Shown here: one piece after another, positions 1 through 9,751 of the stretch
Position numbering within the stretch: the first letter of the stretch is position 1
Layout: each line of letters opens with the position of its first letter
Origin: Flavobacterium ranwuense
GTDB lineage: Bacteria; Bacteroidota; Bacteroidia; Flavobacteriales; Flavobacteriaceae
Direction: 5' to 3'
NCBI RefSeq assembly: GCF_004349315.1
Contig: NZ_SMLH01000004.1
Coordinates: 186,001 to 250,000, forward strand
Length of the DNA: 64,000 nucleotides
The notes under the pieces: model-generated
Seen by the model: the letters and a program-made list of their open reading frames with translations, nothing else
What the model was told of the DNA's origin: nothing
The model's database searches: none
Position numbers and translations under genes: made by a program

Positions 1-1
1 T

Positions 2-1012
2 ACTCAAAAAGATATATTCTATTCAAATAACAGAAATGCTTTTATTTTAGATCAAGAAGCAATTAATTTGTCCAACATTAATAATGATTTATTTCTATTA
101 TGCCAATATCAAAAGCCTAAATCTAACGTAGAAAACATTGAGTATGAATGGGAAAGTAAATACATAAATTTAAACGAATTAACTTTTGACGAAGCTTCTT
201 ATAAAGTTTATTATTTTGATGTTGATAAAGCAGAAAATAAAGTTAAATTAGAAATTGATAAGAAAATTTTAGAACGAAAAGAAGCGGAAAGACTAATTAA
301 CGAAGAACAGAAAAAAATAAGATTACAAGAAATTGAAAGACAAAAGCAACACGAAAAAAATAAAACTGAAAGACAAAAAGCAATAGATGAAGAACAACTT
401 GATTATGAAAATAAAAATGCTTTGTTCTTTGAAAGATTAAAATTGAATCATAGTAATTTAAGCCCTTTGCAAATTATATTCAAGTCAGAATTAAATGAAA
501 TACACACAAAAATTGATGAATTATTTAGAAACAGTTATACCCCAACAAAAAAAGATCTAAATTTCCTTATAAGTGAATATAAAATCGAATTGGATAATTA
601 TAAAACATCCTATCGAAACTCAATTCTATATTTTTTGTCATTAGCAGTAATTTACACAAAATTAAAAGACAATTTAGATTGCTTAAAACACTTATCAAAA
701 ATTGAAAGAGTATTGATTGCGGTTTTATCTATCAAAGAAAAAAAAGTAATTGGTTATAGTTTCAAAACTTTAGTAGAAATACCAAACTTTTATTTTAATC
801 CAAAAGGTAAAATTGGGTTTGCACATATAATTTTAGAAGCAATTAATACTTACTATGGATTAGATAATTTTTTAAGAATTGAAGATAAAAAAGGGAATTT
901 TAAAAGAAAATTAGAGGAGTATAATATTACTAATCCTATTAAGGAGGTAAGTTATAATCCAATAATTTCAAGTATATTCAAAGATTTAAAATTTGAAAAT
1001 GACACATATTAA
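2..1012 (+). CDS. Uncharacterised coiled-coil protein, 5' end outside window
   Basis: The reading frame is open back to base 2, so the gene starts upstream of the window; the TTG at 68 is only the first possible internal start. About 336 codons are visible. I do not recognise a family. The middle (roughly 60-130 residues past the TTG) is dense in Lys, Glu, Gln and Arg and should form a long coiled coil; the rest looks helical with aromatic patches. No transmembrane segment, P-loop or Cys/His cluster is seen. The stop lies 2 bp before the AbiV-like gene, so it is the first visible gene of a four-gene operon with the ATPase and HNH nuclease. A role in that defence system is inferred from position alone. 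Confidence 0.75.
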   Translation, partial: TQKDIFYSNNRNAFILDQEAINLSNINNDLFLLCQYQKPKSNVENIEYEWESKYINLNELTFDEASYKVYYFDVDKAENKVKLEIDKKILERKEAERLINEEQKKIRLQEIERQKQHEKNKTERQKAIDEEQLDYENKNALFFERLKLNHSNLSPLQIIFKSELNEIHTKIDELFRNSYTPTKKDLNFLISEYKIELDNYKTSYRNSILYFLSLAVIYTKLKDNLDCLKHLSKIERVLIAVLSIKEKKVIGYSFKTLVEIPNFYFNPKGKIGFAHIILEAINTYYGLDNFLRIEDKKGNFKRKLEEYNITNPIKEVSYNPIISSIFKDLKFENDTY

Positions 1013-1014
1013 AT

Positions 1015-1731
1015 ATGAATACTTTTATTAATCTAACAGCTCAAAAATCTAAAGGTATTGATTACAGTATTTATAAAAATGCTCGTCAATTAAGAAAAGA
1101 TGCATTGCTCATTGCAGAAAACAACAAATCCTTTGCTAGTGGTACTTCTTTACTTATTTTAAGCTCCGAAGAAGCAATCAAATCAATCTTGGTATTATTG
1201 CATAGTCAAGGTTATAAAACCTACCTTATAAAAGATGCTAAAAAGTTTTTTACAGATCATAGAGTTCGGCATCAATTGGCACAATTAATAGAATTGTCAA
1301 TCGGTGTTCTAGAAAGTTTTGATAAAAAGGAATCTAATAAACCGGTTACTTTATTAAAAACAAAAAGTGACTTTTGGAATGGACTAGTAAATGGAATATT
1401 AGAGATTGCTTTGGCAAGCAAACCATTACTAAATTCGGTAGAAAGAGTAAAAAAGCTAACCGAATTCGACGATAAAAAGAATCAGGGTTTTTATGTCGAT
1501 TTCAGAGATAGGTTATTAATTCCACAAATAGAAATAACAAAAACCGAATTTATAGAAACTAAAGTGGTTGTGGATAGAATCTTTAGGTTTTACAAAGGAT
1601 TAAAAATTTTGTTCCATCCTAATATTAAGAATCATTACAAAGAAGAAAATATAGAAATTTTAAAAAATCAATTAAGAGTTTTTATTGATGGAGCCTTAAA
1701 GGATTATTCTTTTGAAAAAAATAAATTATGA
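1015..1731 (+). CDS. AbiV-like HEPN family protein
   Basis: The 238-residue protein has the layout of the AbiV abortive-infection family (HEPN-like fold). Near residues 22-60 there is an N-A-x2-L-x3-A-L helix followed by a helix carrying S-S-E-E-A-I-K, then a His-containing stretch (DHRVRHQLAQ near residue 83). In Lactococcus, AbiV acts after phage infection by stopping translation; that is family knowledge and not visible here. The start follows the previous stop by 2 bp, and its stop overlaps the ATPase start in an ATGA (1728-1731), so the three genes are probably translationally coupled. The assignment rests on motif pattern, not on a search; another HEPN family is possible. Confidence 0.6.
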   Translation: MNTFINLTAQKSKGIDYSIYKNARQLRKDALLIAENNKSFASGTSLLILSSEEAIKSILVLLHSQGYKTYLIKDAKKFFTDHRVRHQLAQLIELSIGVLESFDKKESNKPVTLLKTKSDFWNGLVNGILEIALASKPLLNSVERVKKLTEFDDKKNQGFYVDFRDRLLIPQIEITKTEFIETKVVVDRIFRFYKGLKILFHPNIKNHYKEENIEILKNQLRVFIDGALKDYSFEKNKL

Positions 1732-3974
1732 AGAATGAAAATAATTTTAAATTAATAGCAATTAGACCTTTAAAAAATTGTAATAAGAGATTTTTAAAGA
1801 ATTTGAAAGCTGGTAATATCTATAAGTTTTACAACGATTATACATTTTTAAATATAGATAAAAATGAGGTAATTGGATTTGAAGAAGTCTTCAATATAGA
1901 TCATATACAAACAATTCCAGAAGATTTATATCATATTAAAACAGCAGATGGAAAAAAAATAGATGTTAATATTTCTGCGATTGTTGGAAATAATGGTTCT
2001 GGAAAAAGTAGTCTATTGGAATTACTATATTCACTTTGCTATGTAATTGCAACAAAGAAAGGAATTATTGAAGATGTTGAAAAATTAAACACCTATATCA
2101 ATAATCCAAAAACTGATCATAATTTATTATTTAATAAAATTAATAATCTTCAAGGAGTTTTAGATGACTTACAAGTTGAAATCTTTTATGAAATTAACAA
2201 CGAATTTTTCGCAATTAAATATGAAAAGCAACTAATATATCATAAAATAGTAACCCTTGAATCAGAATACAATGAATATTTTGAAGATAAATTTTATTTA
2301 AAAAATGAAGTAATAAAGAGAAAATTTAGATTTATATATGACAAATTATTCTTTTATACTATTTCAATAAATTATTCATTGTATGGCTTAAATACTGAAA
2401 GTGATAATGATTGGCTTTTTGATTTATTTCATAAGAACGATGGTTATCAAACTCCTTTGGTAATTAACCCTTTCAGAAAAAAAGGAAATATTGATGTGAA
2501 TTCGGAGTACCATTTAGCTCAAACAAGACTGATGTCTAATCTTATGGATAATTCATTTAAAGTCAAAGGAATTGTAAATGGTAAAAAAATTGATTCAATA
2601 TTATTTGAGCTTGATTTCGGTAAATTTAATCAACTTGGGGCATTAACTATCGACAATGTTATCGAAACTTTCAAAAAAGACTATGGAATGAGTGATAATA
2701 ATTTTATCACAAATGTATATAATGCACTATATAGAAATAAGGAAGATAGAATTAAGGAAATTAATATTCAAGAAGTAAAACACTTTGATATTTTAAGTAA
2801 ATATGTTTTTAGGAAAGTTTTTAAGATTGCAATGAACTACGATGAATACAAAGGTTTTTATGAAATTCCAAAAGAAGGTAAGCCAATACCTAAATTCAGA
2901 AGTTTTTTTGAACAAATTTTAAAATTAAGCGACGATAGAAGTCATATAACCCTTAAATTAAGACAGATTTTAAATTGCATTAGATTTAATACTTTAAATG
3001 AAGATTTATTATATAAATGGAAAATTAAAGATGATGACTATGAGAAAAGTGTAAATAAGATTAAAAAACATTACTTTGAAATTAAAACGACTGATTTTAT
3101 AGAAAGAATAGAAAAAATTAAAAAGTCAAACCCTAATTTTGAAATTAGCGAACTCATCCCAGCATCTTGTTTTATTCCTTATTTAAGAATAGAGAATAGT
3201 ATTTCTAATAATTCTATTTCAGATTTTAAAATATTGAGTTCTGGGGAACAGCAATTTATACATTCTATTCAATCAATTCTATATCATATAATAAATATTA
3301 ATTCAGTATTCAAAAGTAAAAATGAAAAAATAAAATATAATTTCTTGAACATTGTTTTAGATGAAATTGAGCTTTATTTTCATCCAGAATTCCAAAGAAA
3401 GTTTATTTCTGAATTATTAGAAGGAATAAAGAGCCTTAACATAAAAAACATTAATGGTATAAATATTTTATTTTCAACTCACTCTCCTTTCATTCTCTCG
3501 GATATCCCACATCAAAATATTTTAAAATTATGTAATGGTGAAAATTTAAAGTTCGACTCTGATTACAAAACTTTTGGAGCAAACATTCACGATTTATTAG
3601 CAAATGATTTTTTTATGAAAGATGGGTTTATGGGAGAATGGGCAAAGAAAAAGATTGAAGAAGTTATTGTTTTTCTGAATTTTAAATATTTTGAAAAAAG
3701 AATACAAACAAATGGAGAAGAAAGTTTAACGAACTTTGAAATAGAAGAATTTAATCAATTAAAAAATCAAATTGGACATACAGAAAAATCTAGTATAAAA
3801 ATCGATTTTGATTATTGTAATAATTTCATAAATTTAATAGGAGAACCAATTATTAAATATAAATTAAAATCAATGATGGAAGATGTGTATGAAGTTGAAT
3901 TCAAAGAAAAAACTGCAAAAGAGAAAATTTTTGAAATCGCAAAACAGGCAGGTTTAAATATAAATTTCAATTAG
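1728..3974 (+). CDS. Septu PtuA-like AAA/ABC-type ATPase
   Basis: A 748-residue ATPase with SMC/ABC-type motifs. Walker A is GNNGSGKSS at residues 87-95, the signature loop LSSGEQQF is near 502, Walker B IVLDEIE is near 541 and the switch histidine (STHSP) is near 582. The roughly 400 residues between Walker A and the signature would form an insertion of helices. The next gene, 6 bp downstream, is an HNH nuclease of the PtuB type, and the ATPase-HNH order is that of Septu anti-phage systems. Related pairs also serve as effectors in some retrons, but no reverse transcriptase is seen here. The ATG overlaps the AbiV-like stop, which is an unusual coupling for Septu. Confidence 0.75.
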   Translation: MKNENNFKLIAIRPLKNCNKRFLKNLKAGNIYKFYNDYTFLNIDKNEVIGFEEVFNIDHIQTIPEDLYHIKTADGKKIDVNISAIVGNNGSGKSSLLELLYSLCYVIATKKGIIEDVEKLNTYINNPKTDHNLLFNKINNLQGVLDDLQVEIFYEINNEFFAIKYEKQLIYHKIVTLESEYNEYFEDKFYLKNEVIKRKFRFIYDKLFFYTISINYSLYGLNTESDNDWLFDLFHKNDGYQTPLVINPFRKKGNIDVNSEYHLAQTRLMSNLMDNSFKVKGIVNGKKIDSILFELDFGKFNQLGALTIDNVIETFKKDYGMSDNNFITNVYNALYRNKEDRIKEINIQEVKHFDILSKYVFRKVFKIAMNYDEYKGFYEIPKEGKPIPKFRSFFEQILKLSDDRSHITLKLRQILNCIRFNTLNEDLLYKWKIKDDDYEKSVNKIKKHYFEIKTTDFIERIEKIKKSNPNFEISELIPASCFIPYLRIENSISNNSISDFKILSSGEQQFIHSIQSILYHIININSVFKSKNEKIKYNFLNIVLDEIELYFHPEFQRKFISELLEGIKSLNIKNINGINILFSTHSPFILSDIPHQNILKLCNGENLKFDSDYKTFGANIHDLLANDFFMKDGFMGEWAKKKIEEVIVFLNFKYFEKRIQTNGEESLTNFEIEEFNQLKNQIGHTEKSSIKIDFDYCNNFINLIGEPIIKYKLKSMMEDVYEVEFKEKTAKEKIFEIAKQAGLNINFN

Positions 3975-3980
3975 AGTATT

Positions 3981-5033
3981 ATGCTTCATTTAGATAGTAA
4001 TAGTTTAGAAATAAGTAATGCAAGAATTCAACATTGGAACTTTTTTTCTTGTAGAACTTCCAAAAAAATAACTGGTATTAATTGTGCAACTGTAAATTGT
4101 AAAGTATGTAGTTCAACAAAATCTCATAATTTTAAGTCATTACCTGTTATCCACACCAATCTAACCCATTATTTGAATAATGAAATACTAGAGAAAATAA
4201 TTTGTGGAGTACCTTTAATTTTAGAATTAATCAATAATGATTTATTTTCAAATGTGCTTTCAATTGCTGATAATAATCTATTAAATAACTATTTTACTGC
4301 TACTAAAACCGAAAAAACAGATGCTAGATTTAAAACCATTCACGAATTAGTTTTTGATATAGAATCGATTTTTAACTACAAATACTTTATAGGTTTAGAG
4401 CCTAATAAAAGTTTATATTCCGCTTATAATTTAGCAGAAAATTTAAACCGGATATCTTGTACCTATTGTAATAGAACCTACACAACAACAATGTGTTCCA
4501 GTAAGGGAGAAAAATTAATGAGACCTCAATTTGACCATTGGTTTCCTAAATCCAAGTATCCATTATTAGCAATATCTTTCTATAATCTAATACCAAGCTG
4601 TAATACTTGTAACAGTTCAGTAAAAGGAGATATTGTATTAGAATTGCAGAATCACGTTCATCCTTACTTAAATTCAAATCAAAATGAAGATTTTGAGTTT
4701 AATTATATTTATTCAAAAAGACTAGATAAGTATAAAGTTTATATTGCAAATAAAAATTCAGCTAGTAAGACTTTCAACACTATAAAAACATTAAAAATAG
4801 ATAATATGTATAATGCTCATATTGACGAATTAAAAGATTTAATTAAAATAAAGCAACTTTATTCAGACACCTATATTCAAAAGATAAAAGCTTTTTTTCC
4901 AAAAGTAATGATTAGTGATGATGAAATTTTTCGTTTACTTTTTGGAACTGAATTGAATAATATAGATTTTCATAAACGACCGTTAAGCAAATTTAAAAGT
5001 GATATTTTAAAAGAATTAGGCATAATAAAATAA
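3981..5033 (+). CDS. HNH endonuclease, Septu PtuB-like
   Basis: A 350-residue protein with an HNH core. CTYCNRTY lies near residue 159, DHWFPKSKYP near 185 and NLIPSCNTCN near 202-212, giving the two CxxC pairs that hold structural zinc and the catalytic D-H. The N-terminus has a second Cys group (about residues 19-43: C, C, C, C-x2-C) that could bind another zinc. It is expected to cut DNA (or tRNA, as known for some relatives) when released or activated by the upstream ATPase. It is the last gene of the operon. The following 274 bp hold no gene that I can support, only a 28-codon AT-rich open stretch near 5180 that may be debris. Confidence 0.85.
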   Translation: MLHLDSNSLEISNARIQHWNFFSCRTSKKITGINCATVNCKVCSSTKSHNFKSLPVIHTNLTHYLNNEILEKIICGVPLILELINNDLFSNVLSIADNNLLNNYFTATKTEKTDARFKTIHELVFDIESIFNYKYFIGLEPNKSLYSAYNLAENLNRISCTYCNRTYTTTMCSSKGEKLMRPQFDHWFPKSKYPLLAISFYNLIPSCNTCNSSVKGDIVLELQNHVHPYLNSNQNEDFEFNYIYSKRLDKYKVYIANKNSASKTFNTIKTLKIDNMYNAHIDELKDLIKIKQLYSDTYIQKIKAFFPKVMISDDEIFRLLFGTELNNIDFHKRPLSKFKSDILKELGIIK

Positions 5034-5307
5034 TGCTAATAGTAATCAATACAGATAATAAGATAAATAATTTTTATAAACTTATTAGGAATTGAAAAGC
5101 AAAAAGTCTATTTCTTAATATTCCAATTGATTATTTGTATTCGTTTAGAAAAAAATACTAAAGTTCTCGTTTAGCAAGATGATTAATTTAATTGCATTAG
5201 AAAAGGAATTGAGGATAAAAGAAAATAAGTTGAACTTATATTTCGTAACAGAGAATATATACTGAATTATTTATATTTTTATACTTTTTTATTTATACGA
5301 TGATTTT

Positions 5308-7323
5308 ATGAAAAAGCATACAACAAAGCTTACTTCGAAGAGTATAGAAGGTAGTGGATTACCATCAGACTATAAAAAAGCAATAGCTGAATATATTTGG
5401 AATGGTTTTGATGCAGATGCTTCAATAATAAACATAAATTATGATGCAAATGAAATTGGATTTATAAATAATTTTTCTATTTCAGATAATGGTTCTGGAA
5501 TTAATATTGAAAACATTTCCGAAACTTTTGGAAATTTTATGGTTTCAATCAAAGCAAACTCATTTTCAGAAACAGGTTTTATAAAAGGCAAAAAAGGTAA
5601 AGGAAGATATTCATTTTCAACTTTTTGTAATAAAGCAACTTGGAATACTACATTTCTTTCGAATAAGGGAGAGTTTCTTAATTATAATATCGAAATCAAT
5701 AAATCAGATATTCAGGATTTTTCAACTTTAGATACAATTGTTTCAAAAAAGAAAGCAACTGGAACTAATGTAACTTTTGAAAGCTTTTATTCATTGACTG
5801 GAGATTTATTAGAAGATGATGGATTTGAAAAATATCTGTCTAGCGAATTTGGTTGGTTTTTATACCTAAATCTTGAAAAGAACTATAAAATTAATATCAA
5901 TGGTATTCCGTTAGATTACTTTTCCATTATAGCAGAAACTGAAAATAAAGATCTAATAATTGGTAATTTAACTTTCAAGGTTAGTTACATTAGATGGAAT
6001 GAAAAAATAGGGGACAAATATTACTACTACTTTTTAAATAGTAGTAAAAAAGAAACCTATAAAAAACACACTTCTTTTAATAATAAAGCTGTTGATTTTC
6101 ATCATTCAGTATACATTGAAGCAATTTATTTTGATGATTTCAAAATCACAAAAAATGACCAACCAGCATTTGAATTCTCTGGAAAAAATCAATCCGATAG
6201 TACCTTTAAAGTTTTAGTAGAATTATTAAATGAATTTGTTTCGGAAAAAGAAAAAGTATTTATTAGAGATGAAAAAGCAAATGAACTAATTGATAAATTT
6301 AATAAAAATAAAGTATTCCCTGAATTTAAGAATAATCCATATGAGCAATTTAGAAAAACAGATTTAGAGACTGTTATTAAAGAATTGTACAGTGTTCAGC
6401 CAAAAATTTTTCAAGGCTTAAAAATTGCTCAAAGTAAAACCATAGTTGGTTTTTTAAATTTATTATTGGATACCGAACAAAGAGAAAGCGTACTTGACAT
6501 TATTGATAATGTAGTTAATCTAACAGATGATGAAAGGTATGAACTCTCAAAAACTTTAAAGAAAACTAAACTTTCACATATTACAACTTTGATTAAATTT
6601 TTAGAGAATAGATTTAATATTGTTCAAATTTTAAAAACATTAATCTATGATTTAGAAAAATTCACAAACGAAAGAGAGCATATTCAAAAAGTAATTGAAG
6701 ATAATTATTGGCTTTTTGGCGAGCAATATCATTTAGTCTCAGCTGATAAAAACTTTGAAATTCTTTTGAATAACTACTTTAGTCATTTAGAAATTAAAAA
6801 CACCACCCCTGAAATAATTGAAACTAAAGAAAAACTAAAAAGGCCTGATATTTTTATATGTAGAAAATCAGATGTTCCAGATCCAAACAGCAATGACTTA
6901 ACCATTGAAGAGAATATAATTGTTGAATTAAAAAGACCGAGTGTCATTATTGGTAATGAACAATTTCAACAAGTTGAAAGATATTTGAGAATTATTATCG
7001 AGGAAGAGCGTTTTAATAGTTCATATAGAAATTGGAAGTTTATTTTAGTAGGCAAAAAAGTTGATAGTTATATTACAGATTTATATGAAAATCAAAAAAT
7101 AAAAGGGAAAAATTTTTTAGTTCAATCGATAAGAAATTACGAAATATATGCAATGACTTGGGATGATTTGTTTAAGTTATTTGAAATAAAACACAAACAT
7201 TTAATTAATAAATTAGATTTTAAAGAATTTGTAATTGATGGTTTGGAACAAAAAGGCATTCAATTAAACAAAGACGCATCTGATGAGTTAACAAAAATCG
7301 CAATAAATGGGCAATTAAATTAG
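5308..7323 (+). CDS. GHKL ATPase fused to Shedu-like (DUF4263) nuclease
   Basis: A 671-residue two-domain protein. The N-terminus has GHKL (Hsp90/MutL/histidine-kinase type) ATP-binding motifs: the N box EYIWNGFDADA near residues 27-37, G1 SDNGSGI near 59-65 and G2 KGKKGKGRYSF near 92-102. The C-terminus has the Shedu/DUF4263 PD-(D/E)XK pattern: RPDIFI near 511-516 and IVELKRP near 538-544, followed by a Q-x2-Q-V-E-R-Y helix. The middle is helical. The likely role is a single-gene anti-phage system in which ATP binding or a sensed ligand controls a DNA nuclease; this is inferred from the domains and the defence neighbours. It stands alone with a 274-bp leader and ends 33 bp before the next gene. 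Confidence 0.75.
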   Translation: MKKHTTKLTSKSIEGSGLPSDYKKAIAEYIWNGFDADASIININYDANEIGFINNFSISDNGSGINIENISETFGNFMVSIKANSFSETGFIKGKKGKGRYSFSTFCNKATWNTTFLSNKGEFLNYNIEINKSDIQDFSTLDTIVSKKKATGTNVTFESFYSLTGDLLEDDGFEKYLSSEFGWFLYLNLEKNYKININGIPLDYFSIIAETENKDLIIGNLTFKVSYIRWNEKIGDKYYYYFLNSSKKETYKKHTSFNNKAVDFHHSVYIEAIYFDDFKITKNDQPAFEFSGKNQSDSTFKVLVELLNEFVSEKEKVFIRDEKANELIDKFNKNKVFPEFKNNPYEQFRKTDLETVIKELYSVQPKIFQGLKIAQSKTIVGFLNLLLDTEQRESVLDIIDNVVNLTDDERYELSKTLKKTKLSHITTLIKFLENRFNIVQILKTLIYDLEKFTNEREHIQKVIEDNYWLFGEQYHLVSADKNFEILLNNYFSHLEIKNTTPEIIETKEKLKRPDIFICRKSDVPDPNSNDLTIEENIIVELKRPSVIIGNEQFQQVERYLRIIIEEERFNSSYRNWKFILVGKKVDSYITDLYENQKIKGKNFLVQSIRNYEIYAMTWDDLFKLFEIKHKHLINKLDFKEFVIDGLEQKGIQLNKDASDELTKIAINGQLN

Positions 7324-7356
7324 CCCTATTTTACAAATAATTATTTAGAATATCAA

Positions 7357-8745
7357 ATGCTCAACCCAACCGAAATAAAATCAATAGTAAGCTCTGGAGA
7401 AGGATTTAATGCCGAATTCAAAGTAAACCTACCAACCAATTTAAAAAGTATTACCGAAGAAGTATGCGCTTTTGCAAATGCTTCTGGTGGCGTTGTGTTA
7501 ATTGGTGTTGATGATAAAAATATAATAAAAGGTGTTACTCTTGATAATTCCAAGCGTTCTGCAATACAAAACTCTATCGGGGAAATTTCACCACCATTAC
7601 AATGTGAATTCTACATTGTTGATGTTGAGGGTAAAAATGTTGCAGTTATTGAAGTGCCGTCTGGTCAAAACAAGCCTTATGTTTTATCAGGTGCAATTTA
7701 TGTGCGCCAAGGTCCAAATTCTCAAAAACTTACAACGGTTGAAGAAATGAGAAACTTTTTTCAGCAAGCTGAAAAAATATATTTTGATGAAGCTTCTTGC
7801 AAAGAAATTGACATCAAAAAAGATATTCCAAAAGAAAATATTGACACATTCCGATTTGAAGCAGGATTAGTAAATAATACTTCAGACGAGCAAGTTTTTA
7901 GTAATTTAAAGTTGATTAGTAATGAGGGATATTTAAAAAATGGTGCTGTTTTATTTTTTGCCAAAGAACCGGAACGCTTTTTTGAAAAAGCAGTTATTCG
8001 CTGTGTAGCTTTCGATGGTTTAGATAAAAGATACATTATTGACGATAAAATAATGACCGGCACACTATTTCAACAATACCAACAAAGTATGATTTGGCTT
8101 AAATCTAAACTAAATGTGCGATATGATATTGAAAGCGAAGGTGGAAAAGCAAGAAAAGAATTATGGGAAATTCCAGAAATTGTTTTCAAAGAAGCCATCA
8201 TAAATTCACTTGCTCATAGAGACTATTACGATAAAGGCGGAAGAATTACAATTGAATTATTTAATAATCGTGTTGAGGTTACAAACCCTGGCGGATTAGT
8301 AAGCTCCATTACAAAAAATGAATTTGGCAAAAAAAGTTCCAGCAGAAATCCTTTAATTTTCGGGTTATTCGAAAGAATGCGATTAGTTGAACAGATTGGT
8401 TCTGGCATCAGCAGAATGCGTGATTTAATGAAAGAAGAAGGATTAACACCTCCTGAATTTAATACCGATGGAATGTTTACAGTCGCTTTCAGACGACCTT
8501 TTGATTTCCAAATGTGGGTGAATAAGTGGGTGAATAATTTATCAGAAAAACAAATTATAATTTTAAAAGCCATTCACGAAAATTTAGCAATAAAAAAATC
8601 TACTTTACAGGAATTGACTGATTTTAGTGCATCTGCCATTGATAAAAATTTAGAAATCCTCAAAAAGGAAGGGTTATTAGAACGTGAAGGCACAAAAGGT
8701 GGGGTTTGGATTTTACATTATATTTATCCAAAAGTAAGTGAATAA
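7357..8745 (+). CDS. AlbA_2/Schlafen-like plus HATPase_c_4 putative regulator
   Basis: A 462-residue protein of the common putative transcriptional regulator architecture. The N-terminal AlbA_2 (Schlafen-like) domain shows GEGFNAEFK near residue 14-22 and FANASGGVVLIGV near 39-51. A central HATPase_c_4 domain shows EAIINSLAHRDY near 270 and QIGSGISRMRDL near 346. The last 70 residues look like a winged helix (LSEKQIIILKAI, then a recognition helix). Such proteins are frequent in phage islands and near restriction systems; targets are mostly unknown. The gene is 33 bp behind the GHKL-Shedu gene on the same strand. Its end contains a 12-bp tandem duplication (GTAAGTGAATAA twice), which places a second stop just after the first. 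Confidence 0.75.
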   Translation: MLNPTEIKSIVSSGEGFNAEFKVNLPTNLKSITEEVCAFANASGGVVLIGVDDKNIIKGVTLDNSKRSAIQNSIGEISPPLQCEFYIVDVEGKNVAVIEVPSGQNKPYVLSGAIYVRQGPNSQKLTTVEEMRNFFQQAEKIYFDEASCKEIDIKKDIPKENIDTFRFEAGLVNNTSDEQVFSNLKLISNEGYLKNGAVLFFAKEPERFFEKAVIRCVAFDGLDKRYIIDDKIMTGTLFQQYQQSMIWLKSKLNVRYDIESEGGKARKELWEIPEIVFKEAIINSLAHRDYYDKGGRITIELFNNRVEVTNPGGLVSSITKNEFGKKSSSRNPLIFGLFERMRLVEQIGSGISRMRDLMKEEGLTPPEFNTDGMFTVAFRRPFDFQMWVNKWVNNLSEKQIIILKAIHENLAIKKSTLQELTDFSASAIDKNLEILKKEGLLEREGTKGGVWILHYIYPKVSE

Positions 8746-8943
8746 GTAAGTGAATAAATCATTTTGATAACCCATTATCTCATTCAGCTGCACAAAACTT
8801 TCATTTAGTCCAAGTATTCCTAAACTCAAGTCTTTGTTTGCTTCATTTCACTAATTACTTTTGTGATAGCGAGGACATTTTTTTTTCGTTCGGGGGTAAA
8901 AGACGTTTTACATTTCATAAGCCACTCCTTTGCCAACGCTCCA

Positions 8944-9012
8944 AAAGTTTTTGTACGCCCTAGAATGTTTTTATTTCAAAAGAAAATTTAATACTAGTGC
9001 AACAAAAACTTT
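8944..9012. repeat. Inverted repeat with 11-bp perfect arms
   Basis: AAAGTTTTTGT at 8944-8954 is matched by its exact reverse complement at 9002-9012, leaving a 47-base loop. It is the first of the long hairpins in this gene-poor stretch. Confidence 0.6.
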
Positions 9013-9136
9013 CCCCAAGCTGTGTTACATAATTGAGTATTATAGTTCATCACAAAGTGTTAATATTGTTTTTTTGGTTTTTGCAATGAAGCTATAATAT
9101 CATTTATGTAAAACAGCCGCCACACCCAACGCGCTT

Positions 9137-9216
9137 GTGGTTTGCTTCAGGACAACTTTTTGAGCAGCTCCCATCGCATCACCCAGCCGCTCAAAAAACC
9201 GTCCTTCGCAAACCAC
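9137..9216. repeat. Nested inverted repeat
   Basis: The outer arms are GTGGTTTGC at 9137-9145 and GCAAACCAC at 9208-9216. Next come AGGAC (9149-9153) and GTCCT (9201-9205), then TTTTTGAGC (9157-9165) and GCTCAAAAA (9189-9197). The three paired blocks are in register, so the 80-base segment should fold into one long interrupted stem. It is GC-richer than its surroundings. Confidence 0.65.
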
Positions 9217-9331
9217 TATCAAGGTACCGAACAACACTTTCTTTTATTTACAAGTATTTATTCCGCAAGAACTTTATAATTGTTTTATCAGCGCTGTGTT
9301 GAAATCGGTAGTATTTGCATTGCTTTTGTAA

Positions 9332-9395
9332 GTGCCGAAAATAGCAAGGAATATTTTCTATAATCTACAACTTTTGTTTATGCTATTTTTGGCAC
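9332..9395. repeat. Inverted repeat, type-1 hairpin copy A
   Basis: GTGCCGAAAATAGCA at 9332-9346 pairs with TGCTATTTTTGGCAC at 9381-9395 (14 of 15, with the exception a possible G-U pair). It is preceded by TTTTGTAA and followed by CCACAAAA. The same flanks surround the next hairpin at 9661-9727, whose arms have a different sequence. Confidence 0.7.
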
Positions 9396-9660
9396 CCACA
9401 AAAACCAAAAATGCCAGCAAGAGTGTGATTTTTTATTTGCCAGAAAACAGGAAGTAATTATTTTCACGATGGCCAAGATGCCATAACAATTCCATAGAAT
9501 ATTCTTTAATAATTGGAAATCTAATAATTCCAAGACCGTTTGTGGCATCAAGCCATCATAAAAACAATCAGAAGCATCCTAGTAAACAAATAAAAAACCA
9601 CACACTTGCCTGCGCTTCTGCCACATCGCACTCGGAATTATCTTTTCATTGTTTTTGTAA

Positions 9661-9727
9661 GTATTGAAAATCACTTGGAAACTTTTTGCTATAAAATTAA
9701 AAAAATCCGTAAAGTGATTTTCAATAC
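9661..9727. repeat. Inverted repeat, type-1 hairpin copy B
   Basis: GTATTGAAAATCACT at 9661-9675 pairs perfectly with AGTGATTTTCAATAC at 9713-9727; the loop is 37 bases. It is flanked by TTTTTGTAA on the left and CCACAAAA on the right, like copy A at 9332-9395. The arms of the two copies differ at several positions but pairing is kept, which suggests selection for the structure. Confidence 0.7.
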
Positions 9728-9751
9728 CCACAAAATAAAGTCCAAGAAAGA

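Noticed and set aside
1728..5033. Retron effector module
   Set aside because: ATPase/HNH pairs occur in some retrons, but no reverse transcriptase or msr/msd-like RNA is visible beside it.
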